A stretch of DNA of 9,911 nucleotides from Bacteroidales bacterium UBA3623 (GTDB lineage Bacteria; Bacteroidota; Bacteroidia; Bacteroidales; UBA932), in NCBI GenBank assembly GCA_002373715.1, contig DFLI01000059.1:1-9911 (forward strand), in the 5' to 3' direction. Of this stretch, positions 1 to 4,681 are shown piece after piece. The translations under genes and the position numbers were made by a program. The notes under the pieces were generated by a model. The model had not been told where the DNA came from. It worked only from the letters and a program-made list of their open reading frames with translations, and did no database searches. How positions within the stretch are numbered: the first letter of the stretch is position 1; every line of letters starts with the position of its first letter.

Positions 1-29
1 GCTTTGTCCAAGATGACGCGACGCTCATG

Positions 30-48
30 AGTGCAAGGTTGCACTTTT
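30..48 (+). terminator. possible terminator of an upstream unit
   Basis: A short perfect inverted repeat AGTGCAA-GG-TTGCACT (30-36 / 39-45) is followed by four T. It could end transcription of a gene left of the window. It could equally be a processing hairpin ahead of tRNA-Ile, since I see no TAnnTTTG promoter box between it and the tRNA. The rest of positions 1-66 shows no coding signal I can support and does not resemble the 3' end of 16S rRNA. Confidence 0.3.
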
Positions 49-66
49 AGTCTTTCATTATTATAT

Positions 67-140
67 AGGCTCTTAGCTCAGTTGGTTAGAGCGCTACACT
101 GATAATGTAGAGGTCGGCAGTTCAACTCTGCCAGGGCCTA
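67..140 (+). tRNA. tRNA-Ile (GAT)
   Basis: A full cloverleaf can be drawn. The acceptor AGGCTCT pairs with AGGGCCT (one G-U pair), the D-arm contains AGCTCAGTTGGTTAGAGC, and the anticodon stem CTACA/TGTAG closes the loop CTGATAA with anticodon GAT at 101-103. The T-arm is GGCAG-TTCAACT-CTGCC. The discriminator is A140. The next bases are CCG, so CCA is not encoded and must be added by the CCA enzyme. A terminator hairpin starts 4 nt later. Ile(GAT) followed by Ala(TGC) is the order normally found in the 16S-23S spacer, but no 23S follows here. Confidence 0.97.
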
Positions 141-143
141 CCG

Positions 144-172
144 AAAAGCCGGCTACCAGACCGGCTTTTTTT
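144..172 (+). terminator. intrinsic terminator between tRNA-Ile and tRNA-Ala
   Basis: Arms AAAAGCCGG (144-152) and CCGGCTTTT (161-169) pair perfectly over 9 bp around an 8-nt loop, and the T-run extends to 172. It is a textbook Rho-independent terminator, placed between two tRNA genes that are usually co-transcribed. Only 16 bp separate it from tRNA-Ala, which leaves no room for a separate promoter downstream of it. Confidence 0.85.
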
Positions 173-188
173 ATGTCAATAATGCCCC

Positions 189-261
189 GGGGGTATAGCT
201 CAGCTGGTAGAGCATATGCTTTGCAAGCATAGGGTCGCCGGTTCGAATCCGACTACCTCCA
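189..261 (+). tRNA. tRNA-Ala (TGC)
   Basis: Acceptor GGGGGTA pairs with TACCTCC (one G-U pair). The D-arm contains AGCTCAGCTGGTAGAGC, and the anticodon stem TATGC/GCATA holds the loop TTTGCAA with anticodon TGC at 222-224. The discriminator is A261 and no CCA is encoded. The T-stem GCCGG/CCGAC has one C-A mismatch (C238 against A252); the usual form would be fully paired. The gene otherwise looks intact. It is followed at once by a terminator and not by 23S rRNA. Confidence 0.95.
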
Positions 262-265
262 CTTT

Positions 266-299
266 AAAACAGGCTTCCGCTTTGCGGTTGCCTGTTTTT
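266..299 (+). terminator. intrinsic terminator after tRNA-Ala
   Basis: Outer arms AAACAGGC (267-274) and GCCTGTTT (290-297) pair perfectly. An inner CCGC-TTT-GCGG stem sits inside a small symmetric bulge, and the hairpin runs into a T-stretch at 295-299. It starts 5 nt after the mature tRNA-Ala end, so the transcript ends here and cannot continue into a 23S gene. Confidence 0.85.
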
Positions 300-303
300 C
301 GTT

Positions 304-471
304 GGAGGTAGTAACCTCCTCCCACGTTACCCCCTCCCTATATCCCTCCCCTCGGGGGAGGGACCCGCCACAGAAGTGGCGGTGCGGGCCTGATGGCCCT
401 GTCGCTTCGCTCCGAAAGTGCCCCCGCGGAGTGGAGGTCGGATGCCGCGAAGCGGAATCCGATAGTCGGAT
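304..471. repeat. hairpin-rich intergenic stretch, possible genomic repeat
   Basis: Between the tRNA terminator and the promoter of the next gene there is no credible gene, but inverted repeats follow one another. They are GGAGGT-AGTA-ACCTCC (304-319); TCCCTCCC/GGGGAGGGA around 343-363; CCGCCAC-AGAA-GTGGCGG (365-382); GGGCC-TGAT-GGCCC (386-399); and TCGGAT/ATCCGA (438-443/457-462) enclosing CCGC-GAA-GCGG. A second TCGGAT at 466-471 can pair with 457-462 instead, giving two mutually exclusive folds. The density of short hairpins suggests a degenerate mobile or dispersed repeat, but I see no second copy in this window. Positions 472-530 hold nothing I can name. Confidence 0.45.
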
Positions 472-542
472 ACCTTTACCCTTTCGCCTTCGGCTCATAG
501 CAGAATTTCCCTCCTGCAGGCAGTAATGGTAATTATTTTTAT

Positions 543-550
543 TAACTTTG
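543..550 (+). promoter_or_regulatory. probable -7 promoter box of the 593-1135 gene
   Basis: TAACTTTG matches the Bacteroidota -7 consensus TAnnTTTG exactly, 42 bp before the ATG. The expected -33 TTTG is not visible at the usual spacing. The 15 bases ending here (536-550) are identical to 1829-1843 in front of the aldehyde dehydrogenase gene, which strengthens the call. Confidence 0.6.
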
Positions 551-592
551 AAACCTCTATACTACGTTAATGAATATTTAAAACTATAAGCC

Positions 593-1135
593 ATGAAAAG
601 AATTCTTCTCGTTTCGGCCCTTCTGTTGGCCTCTGTATCCCTTTTTGCTGCCAAGCCCTTCAAGGTAACCAAGGGAAGCATGGATGTTTTTAAGCAGGAT
701 GCTACCGCTACCTGGACCATTGATGTGTCTCAGGCCGAGTTTGTGAACAACGGCGTCTTTGCCAAAGAGAACAAAGGTGATTTCAAAACCTGGTGCGAAG
801 GAGATTATGACGAGCGCATGCGTCTTATGAACGACGCTTTCTTCGATGCCTTCAATAAGTACACCACCGGCATGGAGCTGGTTAAGGAAGGAGATGCTCC
901 CTATCAGGTAGTTCTGAAAGTGGACAAATTTGAGCGTTCCCAGGGCCCCGGCATTATGGGAAGCTGCTATATCAGTGTTTACGGAACGCTGAGCGTCATT
1001 GACAATGCATCCGGAGAATCGGTTCTGGAGGTAGCTGTGAACAATGTGAAGGGAGACACTGACTTTGTGGAAACCGACCGTTTCCCCAAGACCATGACCT
1101 GGTTCTGCCGTGATTTGTTCAAAGTGAAGAAGTAA
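593..1135 (+). CDS. secreted protein of unknown function
   Basis: I do not recognise a family with confidence. The 180-residue product begins with a clear Sec signal peptide: MKR, then a hydrophobic run, then Ala-Ala at 19-20, with likely cleavage before KPF. No lipobox cysteine is present, so a soluble periplasmic or secreted protein is expected. The mature part is about 160 residues and is predicted by eye to be rich in alternating beta-type stretches, especially around 104-112 and 123-153. It has three cysteines (68, 125, 172). The overall pattern (N-terminal polar segment, a helix around 75-90, then strands ending in a hydrophobic tail) recalls small envelope proteins of the DUF4410 type, but that is a guess. 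The ATG at 593 fits the signal peptide and lies 42 bp after a promoter box. The gene stands alone and converges on the nitroreductase gene. Confidence 0.8.
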   Translation: MKRILLVSALLLASVSLFAAKPFKVTKGSMDVFKQDATATWTIDVSQAEFVNNGVFAKENKGDFKTWCEGDYDERMRLMNDAFFDAFNKYTTGMELVKEGDAPYQVVLKVDKFERSQGPGIMGSCYISVYGTLSVIDNASGESVLEVAVNNVKGDTDFVETDRFPKTMTWFCRDLFKVKK

Positions 1136-1179
1136 GCTTATTGCTACGTCGGCGCCTCTGTCCGCTTTGTAACGGACTA

Positions 1180-1806
1180 TTAGAGAACCAGGTCTTCCAC
1201 CTGGAGTTTAGGAACAAAGTGGGCGCCGTCCTTACGATAATAGTTAAGGTCGGTGCCTTTTTTTACAGGCACCAGGAAAATGCGTTCGAGGGGCTTTCCA
1301 AGGCCGATGACGGCCAGCGGAGGCAGGGGAAGCTGCAGGGCGTCCCGGAGGGCGTCGGCCTGGAAATTCAGGATGAAGATGCCGCCCAGGCCCATCTCTA
1401 CGGCTTTCAGGAGAATGCTCTGTGCAGCAAAGCCCAAGTCCATATCCACCACCTTCCCGCTGGCGGCAGAGCATACAATGAGATAGGCCGATGGCTCCTC
1501 GCCGGGGTGGGGGAGGTGCTCCTCCGGGAGAGCGGCGCCCAGTTTTACCAGCGGGTGCACCAGGGCTGCATCGGCCCCCGTTACCAGCTTGAAGCGAAGG
1601 GGCTGGGCGTTCATGCCGGAGGCCACCCAGGGCACCACTTCCAGCATTTTGAGGAGGTCTGCCTCCGTGACCACGCGCGAAGCGTCAAAGCCGCGGTAGC
1701 TGCGGTTGCGCTTGAGAAGACTCTCCAGCGAGGGATGGGGGTGCACCACTTTTGGGCGCCTTTCTGCCAGCTCCTGCTGGCGCTTTTCCAGGTAATTATC
1801 GGCCAT
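1180..1806 (-). CDS. nitroreductase-family flavoprotein
   Basis: The 208-residue product fits the nitroreductase superfamily, whose members are FMN-dependent homodimeric NAD(P)H oxidoreductases of the cytoplasm. The N-terminal RNRSYRGF (33-40) corresponds to the family's R-R-S-x-R-x-F motif that contacts the FMN phosphate. GMNAQPLRF (64-72) corresponds to the sAxNxQPW/R flavin-binding segment. DMDLGFAAQSILLKAVEMGL (121-140) is the typical central helix and GLG glycine turn. The length is usual for the family. The substrate cannot be read from sequence; nitro-compounds are only the name-giving substrates. The ATG at 1806 lies within about 8 nt of a minus-strand TAACTTTG box, so the mRNA should have almost no leader. 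The gene diverges from the aldehyde dehydrogenase gene, with 56 bp between start codons. There is no signal peptide. Confidence 0.88.
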   Translation of the reverse strand: MADNYLEKRQQELAERRPKVVHPHPSLESLLKRNRSYRGFDASRVVTEADLLKMLEVVPWVASGMNAQPLRFKLVTGADAALVHPLVKLGAALPEEHLPHPGEEPSAYLIVCSAASGKVVDMDLGFAAQSILLKAVEMGLGGIFILNFQADALRDALQLPLPPLAVIGLGKPLERIFLVPVKKGTDLNYYRKDGAHFVPKLQVEDLVL

Positions 1807-1813
1807 AATGCTA

Positions 1814-1821
1814 CAAAGTTA
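1814..1821 (-). promoter_or_regulatory. -7 promoter box of the nitroreductase gene
   Basis: On the minus strand the bases read TAACTTTG, an exact TAnnTTTG match. The G is only 7 nt before the ATG at 1806, which implies a transcript start at or within a few bases of the start codon. No clear -33 TTTG is visible. Confidence 0.6.
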
Positions 1822-1835
1822 CATAAAATTTTTAT

Positions 1836-1843
1836 TAACTTTG
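1836..1843 (+). promoter_or_regulatory. -7 promoter box of the aldehyde dehydrogenase operon
   Basis: TAACTTTG matches TAnnTTTG exactly, 19 bp before the ATG at 1863. It forms the right half of a perfect 9-bp inverted repeat ACAAAGTTA / TAACTTTGT (1813-1821 / 1836-1844). The left half is the divergent promoter box. Confidence 0.65.
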
Positions 1844-1862
1844 TGCCGCTAAAATCTGAACT

Positions 1863-3260
1863 ATGGCACTGGAAAATTCAACCCCCGAGCGTATTCAAGA
1901 GCTCGTAGAAAAACAGAGAGCCTTCTACGCCACCGGTACCACCCGGGATGTCAAATGGCGTAAACAACAACTGAAAGCATTCAACAAGGGCCTGGCCAAA
2001 TGGGAAAAGCCGCTGTGCGACGCCCTCTGGCAAGACCTTCACAAGAGTTACGAAGAGGCCTTCATGACGGAACTGGGCCTGGTGTACGGAGAAATTGGAG
2101 AAGCCATTCGCAAGGTGGGCAAATGGGCCCGTCGCAAGCGCATGGGTACGCCCCTCACCGTGCTGCCTTCTTCCAGTTACATTGTGCGGGAGCCCCTGGG
2201 CTGCACGCTCATCGTGAGCCCCTGGAACTACCCCGTGCAGCTGCTGCTGAACCCCCTGGTGGGGGCCATATCGGCCGGCTGTACCGCCATTCTGAAGCCC
2301 TCTCCCTATGTCCCCAACGTGTCCAAAACCATTGAGGCCTTTATTGCCGACACCTTCCCCGAGGAGTTTGTGGCCGTGGTGCAGGGCAACCGCCTGGTGA
2401 ACGGAGAACTCTTCCGCCACCGCTACGACCTGGTGTTCCTCACCGGCAGCCCTTCCCTGGGCCGCATTGCCATGGAGGCGCAGGCCAAGTACCTCACGCC
2501 CATGGTGCTGGAGCTGGGAGGCAAAAGCCCGTGCATTGTAGATAAGGACGCCAATTTGCAGATTGCCGCCCGTCGCATCGTATGGGGTAAGTGCCTGAAC
2601 AGCGGCCAAACCTGCATAGCGCCGGACTATCTCTTCCTGCACGAAGACATCAAAGACGCCTTTGTAGAGGCCTTCAAGAAGGAACTCATCAGCTTCTACC
2701 CCATGGGAACCCTGGAGTCGGATAAGTTTGTGCACATTGTGAAGGAAAGCGCTTTCGACCGCCTGGTAAGCTATTTGGCCGATGGAAAAATCATCGCCGG
2801 AGGCCACCACCAGAAGGATTCTCTGTGGATAGAGCCCACCCTTCTGGACGAGGTTTCCCCCGAGGCCCCCGTCATGCAGGAGGAAATCTTCGGCCCTATT
2901 TTCCCCATCATGACTTTCAAGGACCGCTCCGAGGTGATTCGCTTTGTGAACGGCCGTGAAAAGCCCCTGGCCTTCTATTACTTTGGCAAAGAGGCCGATG
3001 GCTGGGACATCATAGGCCGCACCACTTCCGGCGGCGCCTGCATCAACGACACCATCATGCACATTGCCAACAACAAAGTGCCGTTTGGCGGCGTGGGCAA
3101 TTCGGGCATGGGCAGCTATCATTCCGAGCGCTCTTTCCTGGCTTTCAGCCACGAGCGTTCCGTAATCAAGAGCCCTACCTGGATAGATCTCAAGTTCAGG
3201 TATATGCCCTACAGTCTCTTCAGCATTATCAAAAAGATGCTCTTAATGAGCGCAGAATAA
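1863..3260 (+). CDS. aldehyde dehydrogenase, class-3/fatty aldehyde type
   Basis: The 465-residue product is a complete NAD(P)+-dependent aldehyde dehydrogenase, oxidising an aldehyde to the carboxylic acid. Visible family landmarks are SPWNYP (119-124), LELGGKSP with general base Glu217 (216-223), NSGQTC with catalytic nucleophile Cys251 (246-251), QEEIFGP (339-345) and the C-terminal PFGGVGNSGMGSYH (407-420). The short length (most ALDHs are near 490-500) and the PFGGVGNSGMGSYH ending match the class-3 (ALDH3/fatty aldehyde/coniferyl aldehyde) branch. The last 25 residues (441-465) are hydrophobic and basic, as in membrane-anchored fatty aldehyde dehydrogenases, so membrane association is possible. 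There is no signal peptide. The stop codon is one nucleotide before the start of a short-chain dehydrogenase, so the two are translated together; oxidising or interconverting an alcohol/aldehyde pair is the likely joint job. The substrate is unknown. Confidence 0.93.
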   Translation: MALENSTPERIQELVEKQRAFYATGTTRDVKWRKQQLKAFNKGLAKWEKPLCDALWQDLHKSYEEAFMTELGLVYGEIGEAIRKVGKWARRKRMGTPLTVLPSSSYIVREPLGCTLIVSPWNYPVQLLLNPLVGAISAGCTAILKPSPYVPNVSKTIEAFIADTFPEEFVAVVQGNRLVNGELFRHRYDLVFLTGSPSLGRIAMEAQAKYLTPMVLELGGKSPCIVDKDANLQIAARRIVWGKCLNSGQTCIAPDYLFLHEDIKDAFVEAFKKELISFYPMGTLESDKFVHIVKESAFDRLVSYLADGKIIAGGHHQKDSLWIEPTLLDEVSPEAPVMQEEIFGPIFPIMTFKDRSEVIRFVNGREKPLAFYYFGKEADGWDIIGRTTSGGACINDTIMHIANNKVPFGGVGNSGMGSYHSERSFLAFSHERSVIKSPTWIDLKFRYMPYSLFSIIKKMLLMSAE

Positions 3261-3261
3261 A

Positions 3262-4068
3262 ATGAAAATACAAGGAAAAAGCGTTTTGATCACTGGAGCC
3301 TGCTCCGGGATCGGTAAAATCATGGCCCGTAAATGCCTGGAAAAGGGTGCGGCCAAGGTAATCATCTGGGACATCAATGAGGCCGCCATCGCCTCCACCG
3401 TGGAAGAGCTTTCCGCCCTGGGCAAGGTGTATGGCCACAAGGCCGATATTTCCCGCCCCGAATCCATAGACCTGGCCTACGAGACCACCAAAGCTGCCTG
3501 CGGAGATGTGGACATCCTCATCAACAACGCAGGCATCATCACCAACAACAAGACTTTTGCCGAGCAGACAGACAAGGACATAGACCGCACCTTCGACATC
3601 AACACTAAGGGTGCCATGTTCGTGACGCTGCGTTATTTGAAGGATATGAAGGCCCGCGGCTGCGGTCATATCTGTAACGTCACTTCATCGGCCGGTATGC
3701 TGGCCCTTCCCAAGATGAGCCTGTATGCCGCCTCCAAGTGGGCTGCCATCGGCTGGAGCGAAAGCCTGCGTATTGAGCTGGGCCGCGAGAAGAGCCCCGT
3801 GAAGGTAACCACCATTGCCCCGTACTTCATTAACACGGGCATGTTCGACGGTATCCATTCCTTCTTCCGCATCCTTCCTCCCGAGGAAGTGGCCCGCAAA
3901 ACCCTCCGTGCCATTGAATGGAATCTGGGCTACCGCGGCATCAACTTCCCCTCCCACTTCATCCGCCTCATGCAGGGTATCTTCCCTTACCGTTGGTTCA
4001 ACTTCGTGTTCGGAGACATCTGCGGCCTCTACACCGTCATGGACCACTTCACCGGCCGCAAGGCGTAG
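3262..4068 (+). CDS. short-chain dehydrogenase/reductase (SDR)
   Basis: A 268-residue classical SDR with a Rossmann fold. The glycine-rich TGACSGIG (11-18) binds the cofactor. Asp37 at the end of the second strand (WDIN) favours NAD(H) over NADP(H). NNAG is at 88-91, and the catalytic set is Asn114, Ser142, Tyr155 and Lys159 (YAASK). The C-terminal third (about 190-260) is hydrophobic and aromatic (PYRWFNFVF), which points to a lipophilic substrate, as in the 17-beta-HSD11/retinol dehydrogenase-like branch; the substrate remains inferred. The start codon is 1 nt after the aldehyde dehydrogenase stop, a tight operon. Behind it come a pentanucleotide array and a 109-bp palindromic element whose central hairpin probably terminates the transcript. 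Confidence 0.92.
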   Translation: MKIQGKSVLITGACSGIGKIMARKCLEKGAAKVIIWDINEAAIASTVEELSALGKVYGHKADISRPESIDLAYETTKAACGDVDILINNAGIITNNKTFAEQTDKDIDRTFDINTKGAMFVTLRYLKDMKARGCGHICNVTSSAGMLALPKMSLYAASKWAAIGWSESLRIELGREKSPVKVTTIAPYFINTGMFDGIHSFFRILPPEEVARKTLRAIEWNLGYRGINFPSHFIRLMQGIFPYRWFNFVFGDICGLYTVMDHFTGRKA

Positions 4069-4082
4069 GGGTGCTTGGCCGG

Positions 4083-4122
4083 TTGTGCCGTGTCGTGTCG
4101 TGCCGTGCTGTTCCGTGCCGTG
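4083..4122 (+). repeat. pentanucleotide tandem array (YYGTG)8
   Basis: Eight consecutive 5-mers can be read: TTGTG, CCGTG, TCGTG, TCGTG, CCGTG, CTGTT, CCGTG, CCGTG. The last unit (4118-4122) is also the first five bases of the terminal repeat of the palindromic element that follows. The copy at 6690 has one extra CCGTG in front of it (6685-6689), and the copy at 9504 has none. The array therefore looks like an expansion of the element's own end. Confidence 0.8.
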
Positions 4123-4226
4123 AAATGCAACTAGTTAGCATTCAATACTTTATACAAATCCTCCTCCGCAAAACGCGGAGGAGGATTTGTATAAAACACA
4201 TAGTATCAATCACTTCCATTTCACGG
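4118..4226 (-). repeat. 109-bp palindromic element, copy A
   Basis: The ends CCGTGAAATG (4118-4127) and CATTTCACGG (4217-4226) are perfect 10-bp inverted repeats. The centre is a perfect 21-bp stem (4149-4169 / 4175-4195) with loop AAAAC: a CCTCCTCCGC core flanked by AT-rich TTTATACAAAT. Between outer and inner stems the two arms differ from each other. The right arm (reverse-complemented) matches the left arms of copies B and C (GAAG..., TGATAC), so this copy is inverted relative to them. It lies between the SDR stop and the BlaI promoter. The hairpin followed by ATTTGTAT could act as a terminator on either strand. No ORF is present. Confidence 0.9.
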
Positions 4227-4270
4227 TGCGCGTAGGGGCGAGAGCATTTGAGCGAAAAACTAAAGAAAAA

Positions 4271-4296
4271 TAGTTGCATAACTAAAAAAATTAGTT
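4271..4296 (+). promoter_or_regulatory. probable BlaI-type operator, three half-sites
   Basis: TAGTT-GCAT-AACTA (4271-4284) is an inverted repeat. Its right half also pairs with TTAGTT in AACTAA-N5-TTAGTT (4280-4296). Three alternating half-sites therefore cover the space between the -33 and -7 regions of the blaI-like gene's own promoter. BlaI/MecI/CopY repressors bind dyads of this scale over their own promoters, so autorepression is likely. Confidence 0.6.
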
Positions 4297-4303
4297 ACCT
4301 TTG
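4273..4303 (+). promoter_or_regulatory. promoter of the BlaI/M56 operon
   Basis: A -7 box TACCTTTG (4296-4303) matches TAnnTTTG. Nineteen bases upstream GTTG (4273-4276) fits the -33 TTTG in three of four positions. The expected start near 4310 leaves a leader of about 10 nt before the ATG at 4321. Confidence 0.65.
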
Positions 4304-4320
4304 CGAAAAAGAGCTTGCTT

Positions 4321-4680
4321 ATGAAACGACTGACCAAGAAAGAAGAGGTGATTATGAATCACTTTTGGGACAAGGGCCCCCTGTTCGTGAGAGAGCTCCG
4401 GGAACTGTATCCGGAGCCCCAGCCTCACTTCTCTACCCTGTCCACGCAAGTGCGTACGCTGGAAGAGGAAGGCTTTGTGGACCACAAGGCCTATGGCCCC
4501 ACCTATCAGTATTTCGCCAAGGTTACAAAGGAGGAGTATAAGCAGCGCTCGCTCATCGGCCTTATTGACAAATACTTTGACAACTCCTATCTCAGCGCTG
4601 TCTCTGCCCTGGTAAAGGAAGAGAAGATCAGCGTGGAAGAACTCAAGGAACTCATTGAACTGGTAGAAAAGGAGAAATAA
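4321..4680 (+). CDS. BlaI/MecI/CopY-family transcriptional repressor
   Basis: The 119-residue product has the winged-helix domain of BlaI-type repressors: the N-terminal LTKKEEVIMNHFWDKGPLFV (4-23) and STLSTQVRTLEEEGFVDHK (residues about 39-57, recognition helix and wing), followed by a helical dimerisation tail. In known systems the repressor dimer is inactivated by proteolysis triggered by the membrane M56 partner. That partner is encoded directly downstream with a 1-nt gap, so the pairing is firm. The start is taken as ATG 4321; an in-frame TTG at 4315 would add two residues and is less likely. A three-half-site dyad sits in its promoter. Despite the family name there is no beta-lactamase gene nearby, so the regulated process is unknown. 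Confidence 0.93.
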   Translation: MKRLTKKEEVIMNHFWDKGPLFVRELRELYPEPQPHFSTLSTQVRTLEEEGFVDHKAYGPTYQYFAKVTKEEYKQRSLIGLIDKYFDNSYLSAVSALVKEEKISVEELKELIELVEKEK

Positions 4681-4681
4681 G

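Noticed and set aside
1..66. 3' end of 16S rRNA ahead of tRNA-Ile
   Set aside because: No anti-Shine-Dalgarno end sequence (CACCTCCTTT) or other 16S 3' sequence is present. A 16S gene further left cannot be excluded.
253..526. Short open frames on both strands after tRNA-Ala
   Set aside because: They run through terminator and hairpin repeats, overlap each other and have no start signal or family resemblance.
1160..1177. Bidirectional terminator between the 593-1135 gene and the nitroreductase gene
   Set aside because: GTCCG/CGGAC is only a 5-bp stem with an 8-nt loop and no T-run on either strand; too weak to annotate.
1141..1908. Open frame of 255 codons on the plus strand
   Set aside because: It is antisense to the nitroreductase gene over nearly its whole length, and its translation is low-complexity His/Gly-rich without a family. 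The minus-strand product has clear nitroreductase motifs.
1878..3152. Open frame of 424 codons on the minus strand
   Set aside because: It is antisense to the aldehyde dehydrogenase, whose catalytic motifs are intact. The reverse frame stays open because of GC-rich third codon positions.
4113..4231. Target-site duplication around the palindromic elements
   Set aside because: Only TG is shared on both sides of copy A, and copies B and C show no consistent duplication, so classical DDE-type insertion is not supported by what I see.
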